From the NCBI GenBank assembly GCA_963781555.1, contig CAWAGB010000008.1, positions 434,001 to 498,000 of the forward strand: a stretch of DNA of 64,000 nucleotides, written 5' to 3'. The notes under the pieces are model-generated. The model saw nothing but the letters and a program-made list of their open reading frames with translations, did not search any database and had not been told where the DNA came from. Shown in pieces: positions 1 to 9,800 of the stretch. How positions within the stretch are numbered: the stretch's first letter is position 1; every line of letters starts with the position of its first letter. Source of the DNA: JAICQM01 sp963781555 (lineage in GTDB: Bacteria; Chloroflexota; Limnocylindria; QHBO01). The position numbers and the translations under genes are program-made.

Positions 1-565
1 ACCGATGAGCTGCTGGCAGTGCTGGCCATCGAGAGCGCGCGCGCCGGCGCCCTGATCATCGGCGAGGACCTCGGCACGGTGCCGCGTGGAGTGCGCACGC
101 GCCTCGCGCGGGCGAGCGTCCTGTCGACTCGCCTTCTCTACTTCGAGCGACGCGCCCCGGCCGCGTATCCGCGCGGCGCGCTCGCCGCGATCACGACCCA
201 TGACCTGCCGACCCTCACCGGTCTGTGGACCGGCACCGATCTCGCGGACCAGGTCGCCGCCGGCCAGCCACCCGATGCCGCCGAGTTGGAGGGGCTGCGC
301 CGGCGGGTGGCGTCACTCACCGGCGTGCCGGCCGACGCGGACACCGCAGCGGTGGTGCTGTCCGCCCACCGGGTGCTCGCTGCGGCGCCTCCGGCCCTGG
401 TGGGCGCCACCCTCGAGGACGCCATGCTGGTTGCCGAGCGGCCGAACATGCCCGGTACGGTGCCGCCGGCACGCAGCAACTGGTCGACCGCGCTCCCGCG
501 TCCCATCGAGTCGCTGGCGCGTCGACCCGTTCGTGACGCAGCTGGTGGCGGCGCTGCGCCGCTGA
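1..565 (+). CDS. malQ: 4-alpha-glucanotransferase (amylomaltase, GH77), 3' fragment with a frameshift
   Basis: C-terminal part of a MalQ-type enzyme that transfers alpha-1,4-glucan segments between maltodextrins in the cytoplasm; the 5' part lies outside the window and the reading frame is open from base 1. Visible family motifs are GEDLGTVP (holding the acid/base Glu), TTHDLPT and the C-terminal RPNMPGT...NW. After PIESLA, near base 520-530, the frame must change: the next frame gives VDPFVTQLVAALRR and a stop at 563-565, the usual MalQ ending, while the original frame runs on into unrelated sequence to 726. One extra base explains this, so a sequence error is more likely than a pseudogene. 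It is convergent with glgB, 15 bases away, consistent with joint glycogen/maltodextrin metabolism. Confidence 0.85.
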
Positions 566-580
566 CCCTGGCCCGGCGGC

Positions 581-2755
581 TCAGGCGGGCCGCAGTATCA
601 GAACGCCCAGGGGCGGCAGGGTCAGCTCCGCCGATGCAGGCTGGCCGTGCCACGCATGGCCTGCCGCTTCCACACCGCCCAGGTTGCCGACGTTCGAGCC
701 GCCGTACGCCTCGGCGTCCGAGTTGAGCACCTCGTCCCAGCGACCGGCCACTGGCAGTCCGACCCGGTAGCCCGGGCGCGCCAGAGGCGTCAGGTTCATG
801 ACCACCGCCACCTGTCGGTCCGTCGCCGGATCGACGCGCAGGTACGCGTACACCGAGGCATCCGCATCGGTCGCGTCGATCCACCCGAACCCGTCGGGGT
901 CCGGGTCGGCACCCCACAGCGCGGGCTCGGATCGGTACAGCGCGCCCAGGTCGGCCAGGTAACGGGCGAAGGCGGCGCGGAGCGGATCATTCGCCTGGTG
1001 CCATGGCAGCTGGCGGTCGTGCGACCACTCCTCCATCGGCGCCAGCTCGGTGCCCATGAAGAGCAGCTTGCCCCCGGCTGGGTGTACAGGTCGGCCAGCA
1101 GGCAGCGCAGGTTGGCGAAACGCTGCCACTCGTCGCCCGGCATCTTGCCCAGCAGCGAGCCCTTGCCGTGCACGACCTCGTCATGCGAGAGCGGCAGCAC
1201 AAAGTGCTCGCTGTACTGATAGAGGCTGCGGAAGGTCAGCCGATCGTGGTGCCAGCGGCGGTGGACCGGATCGCGGCTGAAGTAGTCGAGATGGTCGTGC
1301 ATCCAGCCGAGGTCCCACTTCATCCCGAAGCCCATCCCGCCGGCGTACGTCGGCCGCGTGATGCCGCCGAAGGCAGTCGACTCCTCGGCGACGATGAAGG
1401 TCCCCGGGTGGCGCCCGTAGCAGCGCTCGTTCACCTCGCGCAGGAAGGTGATGGCGTCGAGGTTCTCGCGGCCGCCGTAGCGGTTGGGAAGCCATTCGCC
1501 GGCCTTGCGAGAGTAGTCGAGGTAGAGCATCGACGCGACCGCGTCGACCCGCAGCCCATCGACGTGGTACGCGTCGAGCCAGAAGAGGGCGTTGGCGACG
1601 AGGAAGTTGCGGACCTCGGGACGCCCATAGTTGAAGATCAGGGTCCCCCAGTCGGGGTGCTCCCCCAGCCGCGGGTCCTCGTGCTCGTAGAGGGCGCTGC
1701 CGTCGAAGCGGCGCAGCCCGAAGTCGTCGCGCGGAAAGTGGGCCGGCACCCAGTCCACGATCACCCCGATGCCACCACGATGCAGCTCGTCGACGAAGCG
1801 CCTTGAAGTCGTCCGGGCTGCCGAACCGAGCGGTCGGCGCGTAGTAGCCGGTGACCTGGTAGCCCCACGAGCCGTCGAACGGATGCTCGGCGACCGGCAG
1901 CAGCTCGACATGGGTGAAGGAGAATCGGCGGCAATGCTCCACGAGGCGCGGCGCGAGCTCCGCGTAGGTGAGCCAGCTGCCATCCGGGTTGCGCATCCAC
2001 GAGCCCAGGTGCACCTCGTAGGTCGCCATCGGCGTGCGGAGCGGGTCACGCGCCGCACGATCTCGGATCCACTCGTCGTCGGACCACGTGTATGCCGTCG
2101 TGTCCCACACCCGCGATGCGCTCTCGGGACGCAGCTGCATGGCGAAGCCCAGGGGGTCGGCCTTCAGACGCAGGCTGCCGTCGGCACCCAGGACCTCGTA
2201 TTTGTACAGCTCACCAGGTCCGATGTCCGGGACGAAGAGCTCCCAGACACCGGATGCGCCGAGGGAGCGCATCGGCATGAGACGGCCGTCCCAGCGGTCG
2301 AAGTCGCCAACCAGCCGCACGCCCCGCGCGCCGGGCGCCCAGACCGCGAATGCGACCCCTGCGGCGCCGTCGACGCTTCGCGGGTGAGCGCCGAGCACGT
2401 CGTACAGGCGCTCGTGCGCGCCCTCGCTGATCAGGTGCAGATCCAGCTCGCCCAAGGTTGGCAGGAAGCGATACGGATCGTCGTGCTCCCAGGAGTTGCC
2501 GTCGGGGAACTTGAAGCGCAGCCGGTACGGCCCGCCCTCGGTGACGGTGGCGCCCCACAGCCCGGCGCCGAGCGGCTGCATGGCCACCGCCCCGCTGGCG
2601 CGCAGCAGGCTGACGTCGGAGGCATCCGGGTGGAAGGCTCGCACCACTCCGCCGTGGCGGCCCAGGACCGAATGCGGATCGTGGTGCACGCCGGCGACGA
2701 GGCGAGACGCATCGTCGGGGGATGGGGCGAGCGTGTCGCTGCCGGTCGCTGTCAT
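581..2755 (-). CDS. glgB: 1,4-alpha-glucan branching enzyme (GH13), two frameshifts
   Basis: Forms alpha-1,6 branches in glycogen. The reassembled protein is about 724 residues, the normal length. An N-terminal beta-domain is followed by a CBM48 region (about 125-215) and the GH13 barrel with DWVPAHF, GLRVDAV (nucleophile Asp near residue 400), the EEST Glu (near 457) and LSHDEVVHGK (near 523), then the C-terminal beta domain. The frame breaks twice. Near 1796 an extra base separates DDFKAL from VDELHRGG. At the C-run 1071-1075 one base is missing between TQPG and KLLFMG. Both restore perfectly with single-base changes, so these are probably sequencing errors. The start is ATG at 2755; an in-frame ATG at 2767 with a GAAG upstream is an alternative. 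Confidence 0.9.
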
Positions 2756-2791
2756 CGGTCTAACCATACGCTTCGCTGGTGGCCGCACGTT

Positions 2792-2854
2792 GCATGCCCG
2801 GGTGGGCCGGCGCGGGGCCTGTGCTAGGGTTGCATCGCGCTTCGCATGCCCGGG
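2792..2854. repeat. Direct repeat of GCATGCCCGGG in the glgB/mreB divergent region
   Basis: The 11-mer GCATGCCCGGG occurs at 2792-2802 and 2844-2854, flanking a possible extended -10 box (TGC-TAGGGT, 2822-2830) for mreB. Two identical 11-mers on either side of a promoter suggest a regulator site, but no regulator is identified. Confidence 0.35.
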
Positions 2855-2934
2855 CGCACGGCCTTTAGAACACACCATCCGGCCCGCGCCGATGTGCCAC
2901 GGCCCGGGCCTCGCGCCCATTCACGAGAGGGATC

Positions 2935-3990
2935 TTGGGACTCTTCGACGGCCTGCTCGGCCTTCTCAGCCACGACGTCGGGATCGACCTCGGCACCGCG
3001 AACACGCTCGTCACCGTCCGCCATCGTGGGATCGTCATCAGCGAGCCATCGGTGGTGGCCATGGACACGCGCACCAAGCGTGTGCTGGCCATCGGCGCGG
3101 AGGCCAAGAGGATGGTCGGCCGCACGCCGGCGAATATCGTCGCCATCCGGCCACTGCGCGACGGCGTCATCAGCGATTTCGACGTGACCGAGCAGATGAT
3201 CCGCTACTTCATCGCCAAGGTCCACGATCGCTTCGCGCAGGTGCGCCGGCCACGGGTGCTGGTCGGCATCCCGTCGGGGGTCACCGAGGTTGAGAAGCGC
3301 GCGGTGCGCGACGCGACCATCAACGCCGGTGCTCGCTGGTCGCGGCTCATCGAGGAGCCGATGGCGGCTGCCATCGGTGCCGGCTTGCCGGTCAGCGAGC
3401 CGTCCGGGTCGCTCATCGTCGACATCGGGGGTGGCACGACCGAGGTGGCGGTCATCAGCCTGGGCGGCATCGTGGTTGCGCGCAGCATTCGCATCGGCGG
3501 CGACGAGATGGACGCCGACATCGTCAGCTTCGCGCGGCGCGAGTACAACCTGCTGATGGGGGAGCGGACCGCCGAGGAGATCAAGATTGCGGTCGGGTCG
3601 GCCTATCCCGGAGCGCAAGAGCGGACGGTGACCTTCCGAGGCCGCGACCTGCTGACGGGCCTGCCGCGCAGCGTCGAGGTTGCCGGCGATCAGATTCGCG
3701 AGGCACTCGAGCCGTCCGTGGCACAGATCATCGACGCTATCAAGGAGACCATCGAGGAGACCCCTCCCGAGCTGGTGGCTGACATCATGGACCAGGGGAT
3801 CGTCATCGCCGGCGGTGGCGCGTTGCTGGCCGGCCTCGACCGCCGCGTGGCGGAGGCGACCCAGATGCCGGTGCACGTCGCGGAGGACCCGCTGACCTGC
3901 GTCGTGCGCGGGACCGGCAAGGTGCTCGAGGATCTCGACACGCTCGAGCGCGTCCTCGTCACCGAGCAGTTCACGCGCGCCCCGCGGTAA
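2935..3990 (+). CDS. mreB: Rod shape-determining protein MreB
   Basis: Actin-like ATPase that polymerises under the membrane and guides peptidoglycan synthesis. Its 351 residues are the normal length. The phosphate-1 motif (GIDLGTANT) is near residue 15, the phosphate-2 region (VDIGGGTTEVAV) near 163 and the adenosine-side GGGALL near 295. The start is TTG at 2935, chosen because GAGAGGGAT lies just upstream and the protein begins with the short amphipathic MGLFDGLLGLL typical of MreB. mreC follows 18 bases downstream, but no mreD, rodA or class B PBP gene follows. Confidence 0.95.
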   Translation: MGLFDGLLGLLSHDVGIDLGTANTLVTVRHRGIVISEPSVVAMDTRTKRVLAIGAEAKRMVGRTPANIVAIRPLRDGVISDFDVTEQMIRYFIAKVHDRFAQVRRPRVLVGIPSGVTEVEKRAVRDATINAGARWSRLIEEPMAAAIGAGLPVSEPSGSLIVDIGGGTTEVAVISLGGIVVARSIRIGGDEMDADIVSFARREYNLLMGERTAEEIKIAVGSAYPGAQERTVTFRGRDLLTGLPRSVEVAGDQIREALEPSVAQIIDAIKETIEETPPELVADIMDQGIVIAGGGALLAGLDRRVAEATQMPVHVAEDPLTCVVRGTGKVLEDLDTLERVLVTEQFTRAPR

Positions 3991-4008
3991 CCGAACGGGA
4001 CCGGGCCG

Positions 4009-4866
4009 ATGTACGTCGGCGGCACGCCCCGCCGCTCGCGCAGCGGGCTCCTGTTCGCCGCCTTCACGATCGTCTCGTTGATCCTGCTGCTCGCCTCGCG
4101 CACGCCCCAGGCGCGGGCCGTCCAGCAGGTCGGCGCCCGCGCCCTGGACCCGGTGCGCCACACGGTCACCGGCATCGGTGAGTCGGTGGCCGGCCTGTTC
4201 GGGACCCTCGGCGAGATCGATCGCCTCCGGACCGAGAACGAGGCGCTGCGCGCCCGGGCAGCGGGCATGGAGCAGCGCATCGCCGAGCTCAGCGAGGCCG
4301 CGCACGAGAACGCGCAGCTGCGCGACCTCCTGAACCTCCGCGAGGCGCTCGACATGGAGCTGCTGCCGGTGCGTGTCGTCAGCGTCGATCCGTCGAACTT
4401 CACGTGGGAGGTGGCCGTCGACGCCGGCAGCGACGACGGCCTCGCAGAGGGGATGGCGGTGGTGGGCAGCGCCGACGGTGCGGGCGCGCTCGCCGGCACG
4501 GTGGTGCGCGTGGATGCCGAGACAGCCCGCGTGCGGTTCGTGATCGACACGCGCTCCAACGTCATCGCGCTCGACCAGGAAAGCCGGGCGCTCGGCCTGG
4601 TCCAGGGCCGCCTGGGCGGACAGCTGCTCATGGTCGAGATCAACGTCACGGACCATGTCGCGGTCGGCGACACGATCATCAGCGCCGGTCTCGCCGGCGG
4701 CGACGAGGTTCGCAGCCGCTACCCGGCGGGGCTGCTCATCGGTCGCGTGCAGGCCGTCGAGACTGATCCTGGTGAGGGCCTGACGCAGACCGCCTTCGTC
4801 GAGCCCGCGCTCGACTTTCGTCGGCTGGAACGGCTGCTGGTGGTCCTCTCGTTCACCCAGGAGTAG
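4009..4866 (+). CDS. mreC: Rod shape-determining protein MreC
   Basis: Bitopic envelope protein that links MreB filaments to the peptidoglycan machinery. Its 285 residues show a basic N-terminus, one membrane helix (about residues 13-30), a heptad-rich coiled coil (about 68-110, IDRLRTENEALRARA...), and the extracytoplasmic beta-barrel region with VVSVDPSNFTWEV and a late YPAGLLIGRV segment typical of the family. It is 18 bases downstream of mreB and surely co-transcribed. A palindrome just after the stop suggests the transcript ends here without mreD. Confidence 0.92.
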   Translation: MYVGGTPRRSRSGLLFAAFTIVSLILLLASRTPQARAVQQVGARALDPVRHTVTGIGESVAGLFGTLGEIDRLRTENEALRARAAGMEQRIAELSEAAHENAQLRDLLNLREALDMELLPVRVVSVDPSNFTWEVAVDAGSDDGLAEGMAVVGSADGAGALAGTVVRVDAETARVRFVIDTRSNVIALDQESRALGLVQGRLGGQLLMVEINVTDHVAVGDTIISAGLAGGDEVRSRYPAGLLIGRVQAVETDPGEGLTQTAFVEPALDFRRLERLLVVLSFTQE

Positions 4867-4874
4867 GGCATACC

Positions 4875-4890
4875 GACGGCGCGCGCCGTC
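4875..4890 (+). terminator. Palindrome after mreC, possible terminator
   Basis: GACGGCGCGCGCCGTC is a perfect 16-base palindrome beginning 8 bases after the mreC stop. It lacks a T-tract, as do all hairpins seen in this GC-rich window. Confidence 0.4.
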
Positions 4891-4915
4891 CGAAGGGACC
4901 GGGGGCCGCGGGACC

Positions 4916-4929
4916 ATGGGGCCATAGGC
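4916..4929 (+). promoter_or_regulatory. Motif shared upstream of two repeat-tail protein genes
   Basis: ATGGGGCCATAGGC lies 88 bases before the start of the 5018 gene. A near-identical ATGGGCCATAGGC lies at 10343-10355, 64 bases before the 10420 gene. The two genes encode proteins with the same C-terminal repeats, so a common regulatory site is possible. It is not seen before the other two family members. Confidence 0.25.
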
Positions 4930-5017
4930 CTGGACCCAGGGCCGGCCGTAGGGTCGAGATGGTGATTCGCCGTGAGTCGCCGCCGCACCCCTGCACCGCC
5001 CTCCCAGGAGCCCTTCA

Positions 5018-6709
5018 TTGCGCGACCGACTCGGAGCAGCCCTTCTCTCCGCCCTCGTCCTGACCGCGGCCTTTGCCGCCGTCCTTCCCCAGCCCACCCA
5101 CGCCGCCGCCAAGAAGGTCGCGATCATCGTCGGCCCGACCGGCGCACAGACGGATAGCTACCGCAGCTCGGCGGATGCCGTCGCCAGCGCCGCGACCGCG
5201 GCCGGCGCCACCGTCGTCAAGGTCTACTCGCCCAATGCGACCTGGGCCAACGTGAAGAACGCCGTGAATGGCGCGGACATCGTCGTCTATATGGGCCATG
5301 GGAGCGGCTATCCGAACCCGTACAACGCGACGGAGACCACCTGGAAGACCAATGGCTGGGGCCTGAACCGCACTACCACCAACGGTGACGCCGACAGCTG
5401 GTCGTCCACGATGGTCTACTGCGGCGAACGGGCGCTGCTGGGCACGCTCACCTCAGCCGACGGAGACTCGTGGAAGTACTGCGGCGGAACCACCAACACC
5501 GATGGCATCACACCCGCGCCCGGCTTCGCGATGATCTACGCCCACGCCTGCTATACGGCCGGCGCTGGCGAGCCGGGTGAAGCTGCCCAGCCCGAGTCGA
5601 CCTACCTGGCGCGGGCGAAGAACTATTCCTATCCGCCGCTCCTCCTCGGCGCCGGGGCGTATTTCGCGACCACCAGCGAGCAGACCCGCCTGGTGAGCGC
5701 GATCCTGACGAGCCCGGGCACGTCGTACGGGGACATCTTCCGCTCCACGCGCGCCTTCTCGGCGACAGCGCTGCGGACCTTCGCCCACACCGACGTCGCA
5801 GGCGCGAGCATCTGGCTCCAGAACGATGGCTATCACGATGCCTTTGCCGGAGATCCCAACCGGACGCCGTCGGGCGCCATCGTCCCGCGCGTCGTCACCC
5901 GCTACCCCGGCGCGGGAAGCGTGAACGCTGCCACCAGCGCGATCGTGACCGCGACATTCGACCAGGCCGTCTCCGGCGTCAGCGACGCCACATTCAGCCT
6001 GCGCACCAGCACCGGTCAGGTCGTGCCGGCGACGGTGACCTACACCCCGTACTGGAAGCGCGCCGAGCTGCGCCCGTCGGCGGACCTGCTCCCCGGCACG
6101 TCGTATGTCGCAGCCATCGGCAGCGGGATCAGTGGCGCCACCGGTCAGGTTGGACCGCAGTCATGGTCCTTCACCACGGCGGGCCAGCCTCCGGCCGGAA
6201 ATGGCGAGGCCAACTACAGCCCGGCCGTGCGGCTCACCTTCCGTCAGGGCACTCACACCGGGTACAAGTTCAGCGCCTCGGGCGCGCTCCTTGCCAGCCG
6301 GACAACCACGCTCGCCACCGACAGCGGCGCCAACACCTCCATGCTGCGCCAGCTCCCCAACCAGGCTGGCAGCTGGTTCTACGTCGTGAATGGCGCGTGG
6401 GCCGGCTACTGGGTCCGCCAGTCGTCGGCGATCTCACTGCCTGGCGCAACGGCGGTGGCCGGAAGCGACGATGTCACCTTCGTACCGGCGGTGCGACTCA
6501 CCTTCAAGATCGGGACCCACACCGGCTACCGCTTCTCGAGTGCCGGTGCGATGCTCGCCTCGCGGACCGTGACGCTCGGCAATGACAGCGGCGCCAACGC
6601 CTCGTCGCGCGTCAGCCTCGTCAACCAGTACGGCAACTGGTTCTCGATCACCAACGGTGCATGGGCCGGCTACTGGATTCGCGAGTCGGACGTCATCTAC
6701 CTCCCTTGA
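5018..6709 (+). CDS. Secreted protein: His/Cys candidate peptidase head, Big_5-like domain, two GTHTGY repeats
   Basis: 563 residues starting at TTG 5018, with CAGGAG about 5 bases upstream. The signal peptide (about 1-30) ends at THAAA. The head (about 32-285) has an alpha/beta look, with VVYMGHGSG holding H94 and YAHACYTAG holding C178. This recalls the His...Cys dyads of clan CD (caspase/gingipain-like) peptidases, though the spacing is long, so function is only a proposal. A Big_5-like bacterial Ig domain (about 288-392) ends in SWSFTTAG. Two repeats follow (about 399-475 and 486-563), each with RLTF..GTHTGY near the start and NGAWAGYW near the end. The same tail occurs in the genes at 6866, 10420 and 13254. 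A strong hairpin follows the stop. Confidence 0.7.
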   Translation: MRDRLGAALLSALVLTAAFAAVLPQPTHAAAKKVAIIVGPTGAQTDSYRSSADAVASAATAAGATVVKVYSPNATWANVKNAVNGADIVVYMGHGSGYPNPYNATETTWKTNGWGLNRTTTNGDADSWSSTMVYCGERALLGTLTSADGDSWKYCGGTTNTDGITPAPGFAMIYAHACYTAGAGEPGEAAQPESTYLARAKNYSYPPLLLGAGAYFATTSEQTRLVSAILTSPGTSYGDIFRSTRAFSATALRTFAHTDVAGASIWLQNDGYHDAFAGDPNRTPSGAIVPRVVTRYPGAGSVNAATSAIVTATFDQAVSGVSDATFSLRTSTGQVVPATVTYTPYWKRAELRPSADLLPGTSYVAAIGSGISGATGQVGPQSWSFTTAGQPPAGNGEANYSPAVRLTFRQGTHTGYKFSASGALLASRTTTLATDSGANTSMLRQLPNQAGSWFYVVNGAWAGYWVRQSSAISLPGATAVAGSDDVTFVPAVRLTFKIGTHTGYRFSSAGAMLASRTVTLGNDSGANASSRVSLVNQYGNWFSITNGAWAGYWIRESDVIYLP

Positions 6710-6711
6710 TG

Positions 6712-6740
6712 GATGGGGCCGATGCGCCATCGGCCCCATC
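6712..6740 (+). terminator. Perfect 13-bp hairpin after the 5018 gene
   Basis: GATGGGGCCGATG, a CGC loop, then CATCGGCCCCATC: a perfect 13-bp stem starting 3 bases after the stop codon. There is no T-run after it. It probably ends the transcript or protects its 3' end. Confidence 0.6.
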
Positions 6741-6865
6741 TCCGTGGCCCATCGGTACTATCTCCCGCACCGTGGGCGGTTGGGTAGGGTTGGGTCCGCT
6801 GCGGATTCGGGCACTGCCTGCGCCGCGGCGTCGCGTCCGATCCCCGCAAAACAGGTGCTGATCCC

Positions 6866-9800
6866 GTGCTTCGTCGACTGCTCGCCCCTCTGCTGCTTGT
6901 TCTCCTTTCCACGTTGACGGTGCTGCCCGTGGGCAGTGTTGGCGCGGCCACTCCTTCCGCCGTCCCGTCGAACAGCACCCCGCCCGCAGCATCCAGCCCG
7001 TTCCCCACCAGCTCGGCCGAGCCGACGGGAGCGGCATCGGCGACGCCGTCGCCTGCAGCAACGCCGTCGCCTGCAGCAACGCCGTCGGCCCCGGGAGCAG
7101 GCGAGCTGCCACCACCTCCGCCGGGCATGTTCGACGAGCCCTCCACCCACGCCCAGATGCTGGCCGACCATGCGAACGACGCGATGACCTTCGCTACCGG
7201 CGGCGCTCCGGCCGTCACCCTCGACGAGGCAGGTTCACCGGCCATCAAAGGCGCGGGCACCGTCTCGGGGCTCGCGGCCACGGTCGAGTCCGCGGGTGGC
7301 ACGAGCGCGCTACCGAACGGGCTGCGGAAGCAGGTGATCGGCTTCCTGCCCTACTGGCTGCTGAACGACGTTGACCTCGCGGAGCTGAACTATCAGCTCG
7401 TCTCCACGATCGCCTACTTCAGCGTCGGCGCCCAGACGGATGGGAACCTCGCCAAGGGCACCGCCAGCTCACCGACCACGGGCTGGTCCGGCTGGACCTC
7501 GTCCCAGATGACGGATGTCCTGAACCGCGCACACACCAATGGCGTCAAGGTCGTCCTGACCGTCACGATGATGGCCTGGGACACCGCCGGCTACGACCGG
7601 ATGCGCACCTTCCTCGGCAGCTCCACCGCCCGCGCGCGCCTCACGACGCAGATCGTCGATGCGGTGCGCAGCCGCAGCGCCGACGGCGTCAACCTCGACT
7701 TCGAGATGGTGCCCACCGACATGAAGGCGCCGTACACGGCGTTCGTGCGCCAGGTGAAGGCCGCCCTGGTGGCCGCGGGGGTCGGCAGCGCGCTGACCGT
7801 GTGCGTGACCGCTGGCGCGGCGACCTGGGCGACCGGCTACGACGTGGCCGCGCTGACCGCCGGCGGCGCCGCGGATGCGCTGTTCGTCATGGGCTACGAC
7901 TTCAACTGGTCGGGCTCCGCGCGCGCTGGTGCGGTGGCCCCCATCGACAGTCCCTACGTGCTCGATACCGCCACCGCGATGAGCAACTTCGTCGCCCGCA
8001 CCTCGCCGTCCAAGCTCGTCTGGGGCGTGCCGTACTACGGGCGCGGCTGGAACACGACGTCCAGCCTCCTCAACGCGACGACAACCGGGGGTTCGTGGAG
8101 CTACTACTACACCGGCCACCTGCGCGAAGCGGCGACGTATGGCCGCCGCTGGGACCCGGTTGGCAAGGTGCCCTGGTACACCTACTACAACAGCGGGACC
8201 GGCAAGTGGGTCCAGAACTACTACGACGATGCCATCTCGCTGGGATACAAGTACGACCTCGTCAACCAGCGGGGCCTTGCTGGTGCCGGGATCTGGCATC
8301 TCCTCATGGACAACGGGCGCGAGGAGCTGTGGCGGCAGATCGCCGACAAGTTCGTCACCGACGTCAACCCGCCGAACGGCGGCATCCGGATCCTGCCGCC
8401 GCTGACCGACACGCTCGGCTTCGACGTGAGCTGGTTTGCCCTCGACTACCAGTCGGGGATGTCGCGCTACAACGTGCAGGTGCGGGAATGGGGGTCGTCC
8501 ACCTGGACCAGCTGGCTGCCGGGCACGACCGCTACCACCGCCACCTGGATTGGCGAGCCCGATACGGTCTACGAGTTCCGCGTCCAGGGCATCGACCGCC
8601 GCGGCAACGCCCAGCCGTGGCTCATCGCGCCCGCCAAGGCGCCGTCGGTCCGGCCAGGAACCTTCGCTTCGGTGACGACCGCGGCGCTCAACGTTCGTTC
8701 CGGTCCCGGGATCGGTTACGGGATCGCTGCGACCATCCAGCGTGGCGATCGGGTCAACGTCATCTCCGGGCCGGTCAGCAGCGATGGCTACCGCTGGTTC
8801 CAGATCGAGTATGCGTTCGCCGAGTGGCCCTCCTCCGACTACCCGCGCATCGGTTGGGCGGTGGATGGCGCCTCGGGCGCCGCCTACCTGTCGCCGTCGT
8901 TCGCGCCAGGGGTGACGCGGGTGGCGCCATTCGTCGCGGATTACCGCGTGTCACGGCGACGTTTCAGCCCGAATGGAGACGGATCCGCCGATGGCGTATC
9001 GGTCTCGTTCAGCCTGCGCGGAGCGGTCGACGCCGCGCGCCTTGACGTGGTGAACCCGTCGAACTCCGTGGTGCAGACCGTCGGGCTCGGCCCATTGGCC
9101 GCCGGCGATCACATCGCTGCGTGGGACGGGCGTCTCTCCGGCGGCGCCTGGGCGCCTGCCGGCACCTACCTGGTGCGCGTGGTTGCCACCGAGGGCTCGG
9201 GCGCGACGCATGTCGCCCCTGCGGCGTCGGCTGCGTGGAACGTGCGCGCTACCTGGGGGGTCGCGGCCGACCTCGATCCGCCGCGGCTGGTGAGCGTCAC
9301 GCCCGCCCCCGGCGCGGCGATGGTGCCGTCCAGCGCGTCCGTGACGGTGCGCTACGACGAGCCGATCAGCGGCCTTACCGGTGAGGTGCTCGGGCTCGCG
9401 GACGGTGCTGGCAACCCCATCTCGTCCACCATCACCATCCCGACCGCCGGTGCGGCCACCCTGCGTCCGCTCGAGCCGCTGCCCCCCGGGGAGCGGGTCA
9501 CCATCGAGCTGCGGGCAGGTTCGACCGATGCGGCGGGAAATCCCGTGCCTCCGGCGACGTGGACCTTCGACGTGGCGCCCGGAACGGCGTATGCCACATG
9601 GCCGAGGGCGATCGTCGGCGGCACCCAGCGCGCTTATGGCATCGGTGCGGCCGGCGACCTGCTGTCCGTGCGCCAGATGTCATTCGGTGTCGGGTCAGGC
9701 GCAAGCGTCAGCCAAAGCGCTTCGCTGCCGAATCTGCCAGGCCGATGGCTGTATGTCGAGAACGGCGCATTCGCCGGCCTCTGGCTTCCTGAGTCGCCGT

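Noticed and set aside
566..726. Continuation of the malQ frame to 726
   Set aside because: The sequence after the frameshift is not MalQ-like and overlaps glgB; the other frame gives the expected C-terminus.
7048..7085. Short tandem GCCTGCAGCAACGCCGTC in the GH18 gene
   Set aside because: A coding repeat for the Ser/Pro/Ala linker, not an independent element.
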